Assembly: GCF_000829905.1 (NCBI RefSeq)
Contig: NZ_CDPP01000003.1
Span: 1-64,000 of the forward strand
DNA from: Beduini massiliensis
GTDB lineage: Bacteria > Bacillota_I > Bacilli_A > Erysipelotrichales > Coprobacillaceae
Direction: 5' to 3'
Length of the DNA stretch: 64,000 bases
The notes below the pieces were generated by a model. That model was given only the letters and a program-made list of their open reading frames with translations. It ran no database searches and was not told the DNA's origin. The number at the start of each line of letters is the position of its first letter. Position 1 is the stretch's first letter. Position numbers and translations under genes: made by a program. This document shows positions 20,999 to 29,602 of this stretch, piece by piece.

Positions 20999-22061
20999 AC
21001 TTTATGATTCTTGTCCACTGATATGGATCTTCTATTTTTCCCCATTGAATACCTGTTAATGTATCATACAAACGTTGTGTCAACGGTCCGGTTTTAAAAT
21101 CGTTAATAGTGACGATATCCCCTTGGTAATTCAGTTCGCCAACCGGAGAAATAACGGCTGCGGTTCCGGTTCCGAACACTTCTTTTAAAGTGCCGTTATG
21201 TCCGGCTTCCATAAGGTCATCGATGCTTAATTCTCTTTCAGAGACTTTGTATCCCCAGTCTTTAAGCAGTCTCAGCATAGAATCACGTGTTACTCCCGGA
21301 AGTACCGAACCATCGATTGGAGCAGTGATAATCTCATCACCGATATAAAACATAATATTCATCGTTCCGACTTCTTCTACATATTTACGATGAACACCAT
21401 CCAGCCATAATACCTGCGTATAACCGTTTTGTTCTGCTTTGACTTGTGCTGCTACGCTGGCCGCATAGTTCCCACCGCATTTTGTAAAGCCGGTTCCGCC
21501 TTTGACCGCGCGTACATACTCATCTTCTACCCAGATTTTAATTGGATTGACCCCTTCTGGATAATAAGCACCTACCGGTGAAAGGATAATGATGAATTTA
21601 TAGCTGTTTGCCGGATGCACACCGACACTTGGCTGAGCGGCATACATAAATGGACGAATGTAAAGTGATGTATCCGGTGCGGTAGGAATCCAGTCCTGTT
21701 CATATTTAACGATTGCTTCAACCGCTTCAATAAACATTTCCTCCGGTAAAGCCGGCATACACAAACGAGCATTGGAATTAATCATTCTTCGTGCATTCAT
21801 TTCCGGTCTAAACAGTAAGATATCGCCGTTTGGATTACGATAAGCTTTTAATCCTTCAAAAGTTTCCTGTGCATAATGCAGCACCATAGCGGCAGGGTCC
21901 ATAGCGATCGGTTCATAAGGCGTAATTCTGGCATCGTGCCAGCCTTGTCCCTCATCCCAATCAATCGTCAGCATATGATCGGTAAAATAATTTCCAAAAC
22001 CAAGATGATTCTGATCTGGTTTATCTTTTAAATGTGTACTGCGTGTTATCTTGATATCCAT
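20997..22061 (-). CDS. ilvE: Branched-chain amino acid aminotransferase
   Basis: This 354-residue PLP enzyme interconverts Leu, Ile and Val with their 2-keto acids. The size and segments GLKAYRNPNGDILLFRPEMN, the lysine region GGTGFTKCGGNYAASV, LWLDG near 215 and VFGTGTAAVISPVG near 300 match the type II (long) BCAT class. The ribosome site aaggggat precedes the start. It is monocistronic, without a T-box or other visible attenuator. No other branched-chain biosynthesis genes are in the window. Confidence 0.93.
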   Translation of the reverse strand: MDIKITRSTHLKDKPDQNHLGFGNYFTDHMLTIDWDEGQGWHDARITPYEPIAMDPAAMVLHYAQETFEGLKAYRNPNGDILLFRPEMNARRMINSNARLCMPALPEEMFIEAVEAIVKYEQDWIPTAPDTSLYIRPFMYAAQPSVGVHPANSYKFIIILSPVGAYYPEGVNPIKIWVEDEYVRAVKGGTGFTKCGGNYAASVAAQVKAEQNGYTQVLWLDGVHRKYVEEVGTMNIMFYIGDEIITAPIDGSVLPGVTRDSMLRLLKDWGYKVSERELSIDDLMEAGHNGTLKEVFGTGTAAVISPVGELNYQGDIVTINDFKTGPLTQRLYDTLTGIQWGKIEDPYQWTRIIK

Positions 22062-22230
22062 ATATAATCCCCTTTTTTAATGATTATAAGTAATAATACG
22101 CTTTTTTATTAGACTTTTCAATAGTTTATTCCTATTATCTAAATATTTTTATAATATTTCGCTTTCTCACAAAAAATATCTGTTTTAATTAATTTAAAAG
22201 CTTGCTATAATGGGAAGTAGGGGTGAAGAT

Positions 22231-22752
22231 ATGGACAAAGAATTACGTCAGGCAAAAGTTTTAGAATTGATTAGAGAGACAAAAGCACCTTTAAGTGCCG
22301 GAAAACTAGGAAAAATGCTGGGAGTCAGCCGTCAATTGATTGTTGGGGATATTGCTTTGCTGCGAGCAAGCGGAGAAAAGATTTTTGCGACCCCACGCGG
22401 CTACTTATTAGAAGAAGTTAAAGAAGAAGGAATTACCGCTCAAATTGCCTGTATTCATACTCGTGATGAAATGGAAGAAGAATTAAATATTATTGTCGAT
22501 GAGGGCGGAGAAGTGGTCGATGTTCTTATCGAACATGCCCTATATGGCGAACTGCGTGGTAATCTTCATTTAGTGACACGTCATGATGTCCGAGAATTTA
22601 TTGAAAGCTGTCAGGCTCAGGAAGCACCGCTTCTTTCCAATTTGTCTAATGGGGTTCATCTTCATACGATCCGTGCCAAAGACATAGAAACACTTCAGCG
22701 TATTGAAACCCATTTGCGCCAATCCCATTTGCTCTATGAAAAAGAGGAATAG
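22231..22752 (+). CDS. niaR: NiaR-type transcriptional repressor (HTH + 3H domain)
   Basis: This 173-residue protein has an N-terminal winged HTH (KLGKMLGVSRQLIVGDIALLR) and a C-terminal 3H domain whose conserved His residues lie in IEHALYGELRGNLHLVTRHDV and NGVHLHTI. NiaR represses NAD synthesis and niacin transport genes when nicotinic acid is plentiful. ATG 22231 follows gtaggggtg; an upstream ATG at 22210 falls inside the TATAAT box (22206-22211). No NAD gene lies nearby, so its targets are elsewhere. The 3' end overlaps the opposing Na/Pi gene by 19 bases. Confidence 0.88.
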   Translation: MDKELRQAKVLELIRETKAPLSAGKLGKMLGVSRQLIVGDIALLRASGEKIFATPRGYLLEEVKEEGITAQIACIHTRDEMEEELNIIVDEGGEVVDVLIEHALYGELRGNLHLVTRHDVREFIESCQAQEAPLLSNLSNGVHLHTIRAKDIETLQRIETHLRQSHLLYEKEE

Positions 22753-23657
22753 TGAAACATTTTTTCGATTAATTTAGAGATCATATTATTAAACGGCATG
22801 ATGGCAATGATGGATACCAGATTGAATAGGGCATGAAAGATGGCCAACTGCATTTTCACGGGAACAACAAAGGTTAAGATATAGTTATAGATCGGAATAT
22901 AGAAGATAATAAAGACAACTGCGCCGATCAAGTTAAAGAGAAAATGGTACATTGCTGCCATTTTGCTTTCTTTGCTGCCGCCAAGACTGGCAATATAGGC
23001 GGTGATGGTCGTTCCTACATTGCTGCCGGTAATCATGAATAATGCGATCGGTAAATTAATGATATTCAAAAAACATAACTGCTGAATTAACGCAACAAAC
23101 GCACTTGATGACTGAATGCACGTTGTCAGCAGAATACCGAAAATGAATGAAAATAACTTATGTTGAGACATCAATAGAATTAATCCTTGAATTTGAGGAA
23201 ATTCAAGAATCTTAACGAGTTCACTTTCCATCAATGTGATTCCAAAAAATAAAAGACCAAAATAGAAGATTCCTAACGCAAGTTTGGAGTCTTTTTTTAT
23301 CATATAAAAAGCGATGCCTAAAATCAAACAAAGCGGAGCTAAACCTTGAATCTCGATACCGGTGATAAATGCTGTCACTGTTGTTCCCAGATTGGCTCCC
23401 ATGATAAAACCTATGCTTTGCTTAAAGGTAACGATATCAGCACGAATCAAAGAAATAATGATTGCCGTTGTCCCCGAACTGGATTGAATTGTGCCTGTTA
23501 ATACAGTTCCCGCTAATAATGACAAGAAAGGATTATCAGCATATTTTGAAATTTTTAATTTGGCAGAATCTGTTACACAACTTTTTAAGAGTGATGAAAT
23601 TTGAGTAATACTAAATAAAAATAACGCTAACCCGGATAAAATAGATAAAATAAACAT
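22734..23657 (-). CDS. Na/Pi cotransporter family protein, short form without PhoU
   Basis: This 307-residue membrane protein has two inverted repeats, each with the QSSS signature: GTIQSSSGTTAIII near 55 and TTCIQSSSAFVALI near 179. They are accompanied by MGANLGTTVTAF and TGSNVGTTITAY. These are hallmarks of the NptA/YjbB Na+-phosphate symporters. Many bacterial members have a C-terminal PhoU-like domain of about 200 residues; here the protein ends soon after the last helix. It may import or export phosphate. The start has an aaaggaggtg site. Confidence 0.87.
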   Translation of the reverse strand: MFILSILSGLALFLFSITQISSLLKSCVTDSAKLKISKYADNPFLSLLAGTVLTGTIQSSSGTTAIIISLIRADIVTFKQSIGFIMGANLGTTVTAFITGIEIQGLAPLCLILGIAFYMIKKDSKLALGIFYFGLLFFGITLMESELVKILEFPQIQGLILLMSQHKLFSFIFGILLTTCIQSSSAFVALIQQLCFLNIINLPIALFMITGSNVGTTITAYIASLGGSKESKMAAMYHFLFNLIGAVVFIIFYIPIYNYILTFVVPVKMQLAIFHALFNLVSIIAIMPFNNMISKLIEKMFHYSSFS

Positions 23658-23715
23658 AGGGCACCTCCTTTATTCATTATATGTGAGAGGTACCTAAATA
23701 TTTTGTGAGGTTATG

Positions 23716-23744
23716 TTGATATTTGCTTTAAAATCTTGTAAAAT
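23716..23744 (+). promoter_or_regulatory. Promoter of ABC exporter gene
   Basis: TTGATA (23716-23721), 17 bases, then TAAAAT (23739-23744). Confidence 0.75.
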
Positions 23745-23772
23745 GTATCCAGTAAACAGGGGAGGGAAAAAT

Positions 23773-25503
23773 GTGAAGAAATTTAAGAAATTTATCTCTT
23801 ATTATCGACCATATAAAGCTTTATTTATCGCTGATATGATATGTGCCAGTATTGCCGCAGGCGTGACCTTGGTATTCCCAATGGTCACACGCTATATTAC
23901 CGGAACCATCTTGCAGACAGAGCCAATCGAATTCAATACCATCTATAAACTTGGTATCTTTATGATTGTTTTAGTAGCTGTAGAGTATATTTGTAACTAC
24001 TTTATCGCATATCAAGGACATGTCATGGGGGCTAAAATGGAACGTGATCTGCGTTCCGAATTGTTTGCTCATTATCAGAAACTATCTTTTAGTTTCTATG
24101 ATGATCAAAAAACCGGGCAGTTGATGTCACGTTTAACTAATGACTTATTCTCATTGACAGAGCTGTATCATCATGGACCGGAAGACTTACTGATCTCATT
24201 GATTAAATTTATCGGGGCATTCATTATCTTGATGACTATCGATGTTCAATTAACACTGATCGTCTTTGCTTTCTTGCCGATCATGGTCATCTTTGCTTCT
24301 TATTTTAATAAGAAGATGAATCAAGCCTTTACCAACAATAAACGTAAGATTGGGGATATCAATGCCCGTATTGAAGATAATCTTTCCGGGATACGTGTCG
24401 TACAGTCTTTTGCGAATGAGGAAAAGGAAAAAGAAAAATTCGCTTACAACAATAATCAGTACGTATTAAGCAAGAAAAACAGTTATAAGTATATGGGTGG
24501 CTATCATTCAGGGCTAAGTGCTTTTATCAGTATGATTACAGTCACTGTGATTATTGTCGGGTCTGTTTTAATTGGGAAACAACAGATGTCGACGCCGGAC
24601 TTGATTGCTTTCATTTTATATATCAATAACTTGATCGATCCGGTAAAAAAACTGATTAACTTTACTGAACAGTTTGCTGAAGGGATCACTGGATTCAATC
24701 GTTTCTTGGAAATGTTGGAAATTGAACCAGATATTCAAGATCAGCCGAATGCAATCGAATTAAAACAAGTCAAAGGTGAAGTCACTTTTGAACATGTCGG
24801 ATTCAAATATAAAGAGGGATTGGACTATGTTTTAAAAGATATCAATCTGCATGTTGAGTGTGGAGAATACATTGCCTTAGTAGGATCTTCCGGAGCCGGG
24901 AAAACAACAATCTGCAGTTTGATTCCACGTTTCTATGAAGTGAGTGAAGGACAAATTTTGATCGATCATCAAAATATTAAAGACGTCACTTTAAAATCCC
25001 TGAGACAAAATATCGGAATCGTTCAGCAGGATGTATATTTGTTTGCTGGAACAATCATGGATAACATTCGCTATGGTAAACCGGATGCAACTGATGAAGA
25101 AATCATTCAAGCCGCTAAAAATGCAAATGCACATGATTTCATTATGGAACTGCCGGAAGGATATAATACGGACTGTGGTCAGCGTGGCGTAAAATTATCC
25201 GGCGGACAAAAACAGCGTTTATCGATTGCCCGTGTATTCTTGAAGAATCCACCGATCTTAATTTTTGATGAAGCAACCAGTGCTTTGGATAATGAAAGCG
25301 AAAGAGTAGTACAGGAATCATTGGAAAAACTGGCACAGAATCGTACAACATTTGTAATTGCCCATCGTTTGTCAACGATTAAAAACGCCAAACGTATTAT
25401 CGTATTGACAGAAGACGGTATCGCTGAACAAGGCGATCATGAAACACTGCTGGCTAAAGACGGGGAATATGCTAAATTGTATAATATGCAGTTTAAAGAT
25501 TAA
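23773..25503 (+). CDS. ABC exporter half-transporter (ATP-binding/permease)
   Basis: This 576-residue protein fuses a six-helix exporter domain (about 1-320) with an ATPase domain. Walker A is GSSGAGKTT, the signature is LSGGQKQRLSIARV, Walker B is ILIFDEATSALD, and the H-loop is AHRLST. It should dimerise in the membrane and export a lipid, drug or peptide; the substrate is not evident. The start is GTG 23773, six bases after ggaggg. In-frame upstream codons lie within the promoter. It is monocistronic with a terminator. Confidence 0.92.
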   Translation: MKKFKKFISYYRPYKALFIADMICASIAAGVTLVFPMVTRYITGTILQTEPIEFNTIYKLGIFMIVLVAVEYICNYFIAYQGHVMGAKMERDLRSELFAHYQKLSFSFYDDQKTGQLMSRLTNDLFSLTELYHHGPEDLLISLIKFIGAFIILMTIDVQLTLIVFAFLPIMVIFASYFNKKMNQAFTNNKRKIGDINARIEDNLSGIRVVQSFANEEKEKEKFAYNNNQYVLSKKNSYKYMGGYHSGLSAFISMITVTVIIVGSVLIGKQQMSTPDLIAFILYINNLIDPVKKLINFTEQFAEGITGFNRFLEMLEIEPDIQDQPNAIELKQVKGEVTFEHVGFKYKEGLDYVLKDINLHVECGEYIALVGSSGAGKTTICSLIPRFYEVSEGQILIDHQNIKDVTLKSLRQNIGIVQQDVYLFAGTIMDNIRYGKPDATDEEIIQAAKNANAHDFIMELPEGYNTDCGQRGVKLSGGQKQRLSIARVFLKNPPILIFDEATSALDNESERVVQESLEKLAQNRTTFVIAHRLSTIKNAKRIIVLTEDGIAEQGDHETLLAKDGEYAKLYNMQFKD

Positions 25504-25505
25504 AG

Positions 25506-25528
25506 CGGATCAATGAATCCGTTTTTTT
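25506..25528 (+). terminator. Terminator after ABC exporter
   Basis: The stem cggat/atccg with a six-base loop is followed by seven T residues. Confidence 0.75.
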
Positions 25529-25719
25529 GCTTTTATACTAATGGCTGTCATACTTCAATACAATACGATGTGTATGTATTAAATATCAGTTAAAGTTTTG
25601 ATTTATTGATACTAAATAGTGCTCTAATCTATATGTTTACATTCATTATTTTTCTCATAATCATCGATCTTATGTTTAAATAAGAAGAAAACAGCCACGC
25701 TAAAAAGGGAGATGATAAC

Positions 25720-26097
25720 ATGATTAAAACGATTTCAAAAATTACATTATATGTACATGATCAAGAAGAAGCAGAACGCTTCTGGGTAGAAAAATTAGAT
25801 TTTAAAGTGAAGATGAAACAACCGATGGGAGAAAATCATTATTGGCTGGAAGTTTGTCCAAAGGATGCGCAAACCAGTTTTGTTCTTTATGATAAGGACA
25901 TGATGAAACAACAAAACCCAGATACCAACCTTGGACATCCATCCATTTTACTTTCAAGTCCTGATGTGATGTTTACCTTTCAAATGCTGACAGACCGTGG
26001 GGTAAAGGTTGATCCGGTAGTCGATATGCCTTATGGAAAGATGTTTACCTTCTATGATCAAGATGGAAATGCCTATTTGTTAAGAGAAGACAAATAA
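25720..26097 (+). CDS. VOC-family (glyoxalase/bleomycin-resistance) protein
   Basis: This 125-residue protein has the two beta-alpha-beta-beta-beta modules of the VOC fold. It begins ISKITLYVHDQEEAERFWVE, and the second module ends DMPYGKMFTFYDQDGNAYLL. Members bind a metal and act as lyases, dioxygenases or resistance proteins; the ligand is unknown here. A kgggag-type ribosome site (aaaagggagatg) precedes the start. The roughly 220-base gap upstream shows no gene. Confidence 0.83.
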   Translation: MIKTISKITLYVHDQEEAERFWVEKLDFKVKMKQPMGENHYWLEVCPKDAQTSFVLYDKDMMKQQNPDTNLGHPSILLSSPDVMFTFQMLTDRGVKVDPVVDMPYGKMFTFYDQDGNAYLLREDK

Positions 26098-26156
26098 GCA
26101 TTTCTTTTTTTAATGATTTATGATAGAATATGACGAAAAGAAACGGAGGCATAAAG

Positions 26157-26801
26157 ATGAACACAATTTTATTTGATTTGGATGGAACATTAACGGATCC
26201 CGCACTCGGGATTACGAACGCTGTAAGCTATGCATTAAAACATTATGGAATTGAGGAAGAATATCAAAATTTACTGCGCTTTATCGGACCTCCGTTAGTT
26301 GACAGCTTTATGGATTATTATGGATTTGATCAGGAAAAAGCACAAGAAGCCGTTGGATATTATCGTGAATATTTCAGTGAAAAAGGTCTGTTTGAAAATG
26401 TAGTATATGAAGGGATGGATCAATTTCTCGCTGCGTTGAAAAACGAAGGGTATATATTAGCCGTCGCAACAAGTAAACCCGAAACATTCGCTGAAAAGAT
26501 CTTGGAGCATTTTCACTTATCCCATTATTTTACTAAGATCTGCGGTGCTACGATGGACAGCAGTCGTTCTAAAAAGGGAGATGTCATTGCCTATGCATTA
26601 GATCAATTAAAGATTACGGATCCCAATACGGCTGTGATGATAGGGGATCGTCAGCATGATATTGTCGGAGCACATCAAAATAAATTGAAAGCGGTCGGCG
26701 TTTTATATGGTTATGGTGATTTAGAGGAAATGAAAGAATACCAAGCAGATTATATCGCGAAAGATTTGAATGAATTAATGGCTGTTCTGCATGCATTATA
26801 A
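26157..26801 (+). CDS. HAD hydrolase (phosphoglycolate phosphatase-like)
   Basis: This 214-residue HAD-IA phosphatase has motif I FDLDGTLTDPALGIT, motif II VATSKPETF near 108, K of RSKKGDVI near 143 and motif III MIGDRQHDIVGAHQN near 165. The DPALGIT start is typical of the PGP/GphA-like and 5'-nucleotidase-like subgroup. ATG 26157, with acggagg upstream, gives a family-typical start; the longer reading from 26130 adds unlike residues. Its substrate is unknown. Confidence 0.85.
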   Translation: MNTILFDLDGTLTDPALGITNAVSYALKHYGIEEEYQNLLRFIGPPLVDSFMDYYGFDQEKAQEAVGYYREYFSEKGLFENVVYEGMDQFLAALKNEGYILAVATSKPETFAEKILEHFHLSHYFTKICGATMDSSRSKKGDVIAYALDQLKITDPNTAVMIGDRQHDIVGAHQNKLKAVGVLYGYGDLEEMKEYQADYIAKDLNELMAVLHAL

Positions 26802-26906
26802 ACTTCACATAGTCGGTATATGTGTATAAAAATTTGTAATATTTCCCAGGAAAATGTCAATTCTATGATATGATAATTCCTTAAATTACAATGAACTTAT
26901 TTTTTA

Positions 26907-26935
26907 TTGACAAACCTTTGATTAAATTTTATACT
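26907..26935 (+). promoter_or_regulatory. Promoter of fluoride-riboswitch operon
   Basis: A consensus TTGACA (26907-26912) is followed after 17 bases by TATACT (26930-26935). Confidence 0.88.
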
Positions 26936-26939
26936 TTCT

Positions 26940-27033
26940 ATGGGAATGAAGTTCTCCCATAGTGATGAAACTAAAACTGCTTAAAAGCTAATGACTTCTA
27001 CATTTTATAATGTAGGGTGCATTAGCTTTTTTT
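26940..27033 (+). promoter_or_regulatory. Fluoride (crcB-motif) riboswitch with terminator platform
   Basis: The aptamer has gggaatgaagttctccc (26942-26958) and the signature gctaatgacttctac (26987-27001). Gaagt and acttc in these segments can form the crcB pseudoknot. The expression platform is the 10-bp stem aaagctaatg (26984-26993)/cattagcttt (27020-27029) followed by T7, with an inner ctacatt/aatgtag hairpin. It uses the aptamer's 3' strand. Fluoride binding should prevent termination and switch the antiporter gene on. Confidence 0.93.
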
Positions 27034-27051
27034 GTCGAAGGAGGAGATTAT

Positions 27052-28230
27052 ATGCTGTTAAGTATTGCTTATATTTTAATGTTTGGGATGTTTATGGGGT
27101 GGCTCTGTAAACGGATGAGATTACCTAGTTTGATGGGAATGCTTTTCACCGGGGTATTCCTTGGACCTTATATGTTGAATGGCATTGATAGTTCGATTCT
27201 TAGTATGTCTTCAGATTTAAGAAGAATTGCCTTAATCATTATTTTGATGAGGGCAGGATTATCATTAGATCTCGATGATTTAAAGAAAGTTGGAAGACCC
27301 GCAATATTGATGTGCTTCATCCCGGCTTGTTTTGAAATGTTGGGCATGATGGTCTTAGCACCAAAATTATTAGGTATCTCTTTATTAGATGCGGCTATTA
27401 TGGGAGCCGTTGTAGCGGCTGTTTCTCCTGCTGTCATCGTCCCTAAGATGCTCAAACTGATGGAGGAGGGCTATGGGGCTAAAAATAGGATTCCTCAGCT
27501 GATCCTAGCCGGGGCATCGGTAGATGATGTTTTTGTGATTGTTATATTTTCGGCTTTTACGAGTCTTGCTCAAGGAGAAGCAGTATCCATCATGCATCTC
27601 ATTCATATACCTGTTTCCATCGTTATAGGCGCATGGATCGGTATGATGGTCGGCAGAATCCTTACTAAATATTTTAAAATTATTCATATCCGTGATACAG
27701 TAAAAGTAATGATATTGTTATGTCTTGCCTTTATATTGGTGAGTCTTGAGGATCGATTTTCAAAGGTTATTCCTTTTTCAGCTTTGATTGCGATTATGAG
27801 TATGGGAACTACTTTACAAAATCGTTATAGTCAGGTTGCTTTACGATTATCCGCAAAATTTAATAAGCTATGGGTAGTGTCGGAAATTATGCTTTTTGTT
27901 TTAGTAGGCGCAACGGTTGATCTAAAATATGCATTGTCAGCGGGGAAAATGGCGATAATTCTAATTTTGGCTGTCCTTATCTTTAGAATGTTCGGGGTTT
28001 GGCTCTGTTTGATAAAAACCAAATTAAATAAAAAAGAACGCTTATTTTGTATGATTGCGTATACACCAAAAGCAACAGTACAAGCCGCTATTGGCGGTGT
28101 GCCTTTGGCTATGGGATTAGGGTGTGGCAATATTGTATTCACTGTTGCCGTTTTGGCTATTCTCATTACAGCTCCGCTTGGTGCATTTTTCATTGATTAC
28201 ACGTATCCACGTTTATTGGATAAAGGTTAA
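27052..28230 (+). CDS. CPA2-type cation:proton antiporter under fluoride control
   Basis: This 392-residue protein has about 12 membrane helices. It has the CPA2 pattern: GLLFTGVFLGP-like N-terminus (here GMLFTGVFLGPYML), MRAGLSLDL near 68, a crossover region AAVSPAVIVPK near 125 and a second ILAGASVDDVFVI near 156, with the paired Asp residues thought to bind the cation. It lacks the cytosolic TrkA-N domains of KefC. The riboswitch upstream implies a role in fluoride tolerance, since antiporters of this kind are known members of fluoride regulons. Direct fluoride export is unproven. Confidence 0.88.
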   Translation: MLLSIAYILMFGMFMGWLCKRMRLPSLMGMLFTGVFLGPYMLNGIDSSILSMSSDLRRIALIIILMRAGLSLDLDDLKKVGRPAILMCFIPACFEMLGMMVLAPKLLGISLLDAAIMGAVVAAVSPAVIVPKMLKLMEEGYGAKNRIPQLILAGASVDDVFVIVIFSAFTSLAQGEAVSIMHLIHIPVSIVIGAWIGMMVGRILTKYFKIIHIRDTVKVMILLCLAFILVSLEDRFSKVIPFSALIAIMSMGTTLQNRYSQVALRLSAKFNKLWVVSEIMLFVLVGATVDLKYALSAGKMAIILILAVLIFRMFGVWLCLIKTKLNKKERLFCMIAYTPKATVQAAIGGVPLAMGLGCGNIVFTVAVLAILITAPLGAFFIDYTYPRLLDKG

Positions 28231-28262
28231 ACTATGTATTTACTTACCAATCTAATGGATAT

Positions 28263-28294
28263 AAAAGAACTGACCTTAAAAAATCAGTTCTTTT
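28263..28294. terminator. Bidirectional terminator antiporter/ZIP
   Basis: The 11-bp stem aaaagaactga/tcagttctttt, with a 10-base loop, sits between convergent genes. Confidence 0.85.
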
Positions 28295-28301
28295 ATATGG
28301 T

Positions 28302-29093
28302 TTATCCTAGTAAGATATCGAGAGCCATCATAATAATAAATCCCATCATACAGGTAAGCGATCCTAGGATTGTTGCGTCATTCTTTTTGCTTTCGGGAAT
28401 TAACTCTTCAACGACCACAAACAACATAGCACCACCGGCAAAGGCTAGGGCGTAAGGAAGAATTGAACTGAAAATAGTTGCGGCTAAATATCCCAGCAAT
28501 GCGGCCGGTACCTCGACCATTGCTGAATATTGCCCATACATCATGGCCTTAAATTTTGAGGTTCCGGCTTGATGCATCGGTAAAGAAATGGCTAATCCTT
28601 CAGGGAAGTTCTGAATTCCGATCCCAATAGAGAGGATCAATGCGGCGATTCGTGCTTCCGGATTAGGGTTTGCAAAAGCTACGCCTACTGCAAGACCCTC
28701 GGGAATATTGTGCAGTGTCATGGCAAACATTAACAGCTTTGCTCTGGAAAAATGTGATGATCTTCCTTCCGTTTCGTGGGTCAAAAGATGTTCATGCGGC
28801 AAATAACGATCCATCAAACCGACAAAGATCGCACCGACCATAAAAGCGACCGGTAAAAAACCTAGAAAATATTTTGGCTGTCCTTCTAATAAATCGATTG
28901 CAGGCATTAATAAAGAAAAGAAAGTAGCGGCAATCATGATACCCGATGAACTTCCCAAAGCAATTTCATTAAGCTTGTGATGATGTTCATTCACTAAATA
29001 GACCAGGGTTGAGCCAAGAAAAGTCGAAAACCAGTTAAATAATGAGCATAGAAATACAATCAGTAAAGCGGGTAAAGCAAGTAGTTGTCCCAT
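28302..29093 (-). CDS. ZIP-family metal transporter
   Basis: This 263-residue protein of about eight helices has the two ZIP signatures HNIPEGLAVGVAF near 145 and NFPEGLAISLPMH near 180, which form the binuclear metal site, and a His-rich loop near 35 (VNEHHHKLNE). ZIP proteins import Zn2+, Fe2+ or Mn2+. It is divergent from an MntR/DtxR-type repressor gene 99 bases away, which probably controls it. The metal cannot be named. Confidence 0.9.
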   Translation of the reverse strand: MGQLLALPALLIVFLCSLFNWFSTFLGSTLVYLVNEHHHKLNEIALGSSSGIMIAATFFSLLMPAIDLLEGQPKYFLGFLPVAFMVGAIFVGLMDRYLPHEHLLTHETEGRSSHFSRAKLLMFAMTLHNIPEGLAVGVAFANPNPEARIAALILSIGIGIQNFPEGLAISLPMHQAGTSKFKAMMYGQYSAMVEVPAALLGYLAATIFSSILPYALAFAGGAMLFVVVEELIPESKKNDATILGSLTCMMGFIIMMALDILLG

Positions 29094-29112
29094 ATTTTCC
29101 TCCGTTCCCTAT

Positions 29113-29118
29113 AGAATA
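29113..29118 (-). promoter_or_regulatory. Probable -10 box of ZIP gene, mirrored with the regulator promoter
   Basis: On the minus strand this reads TATTCT, the same hexamer as the plus-strand -10 of the regulator gene. The surrounding tagaatatgccata and tatggtattcta (29163-29174) are near inverted copies, so one protein could bind both promoters. Confidence 0.5.
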
Positions 29119-29144
29119 TGCCATAAATAAAAAAAGAGTGAAAC

Positions 29145-29173
29145 TTGTAGAACGTTTAAAAATATGGTATTCT
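29145..29173 (+). promoter_or_regulatory. Promoter of MntR-like gene
   Basis: TTGTAG (29145-29150), 17 bases, then TATTCT (29168-29173). Confidence 0.65.
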
Positions 29174-29192
29174 AAGCACAAGGAGTGATATT

Positions 29193-29576
29193 ATGGGCGA
29201 AATTACAATCGCAATGGAAAATTATTTGGAAATCATCTATGAGTTCCAGCAAAACGGCAAAAAAGCCAGAGTCAGTGATATTGCTAAAAAGAAAAATGTA
29301 AGCAAAGCAAGCGTGAATAATGCCATGAACGTATTAGCTGAATATGGGCTTGTGATTAATGAGAAATATCATGATATCCTACTTACTCCTGCGGGTGAAG
29401 AAAAAGCTAAATTTATATGTGAAAAACACCATGTCATTCAATTATTATTTGAAAAGGTGTTGGAAATAGAAGAAGAACAGGCAAGTGAAGATGCCTGCTT
29501 GATCGAACATGTCATTAGCGATTATTCGGTAAGTAAGATGAAAGCATTTTTAATAAAAAATAATTACTATAAATAA
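29193..29576 (+). CDS. MntR/DtxR-family metal-dependent repressor
   Basis: This 127-residue protein has the DtxR-type winged HTH (AMENYLEIIYEFQQNGKKARVSDIA, then VSKASVNNAMNVL). A short metal-binding dimerisation domain follows, with His and Glu ligand positions in CEKHHVIQLLFEKVL and EDACLIEHVIS. It lacks the SH3-like third domain, as MntR does. It probably senses Mn2+, Fe2+ or Zn2+ and represses the divergent ZIP gene. The ribosome site aaggagtg fits the start. It ends in a terminator shared with the opposing gene. Confidence 0.87.
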   Translation: MGEITIAMENYLEIIYEFQQNGKKARVSDIAKKKNVSKASVNNAMNVLAEYGLVINEKYHDILLTPAGEEKAKFICEKHHVIQLLFEKVLEIEEEQASEDACLIEHVISDYSVSKMKAFLIKNNYYK

Positions 29577-29602
29577 AAGAAGGGGTGGGCCCCTTCTTTT
29601 TA
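29575..29602. terminator. Bidirectional terminator
   Basis: The 11-bp stem aaaagaagggg/ccccttctttt has a short loop, between convergent genes. Confidence 0.85.
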
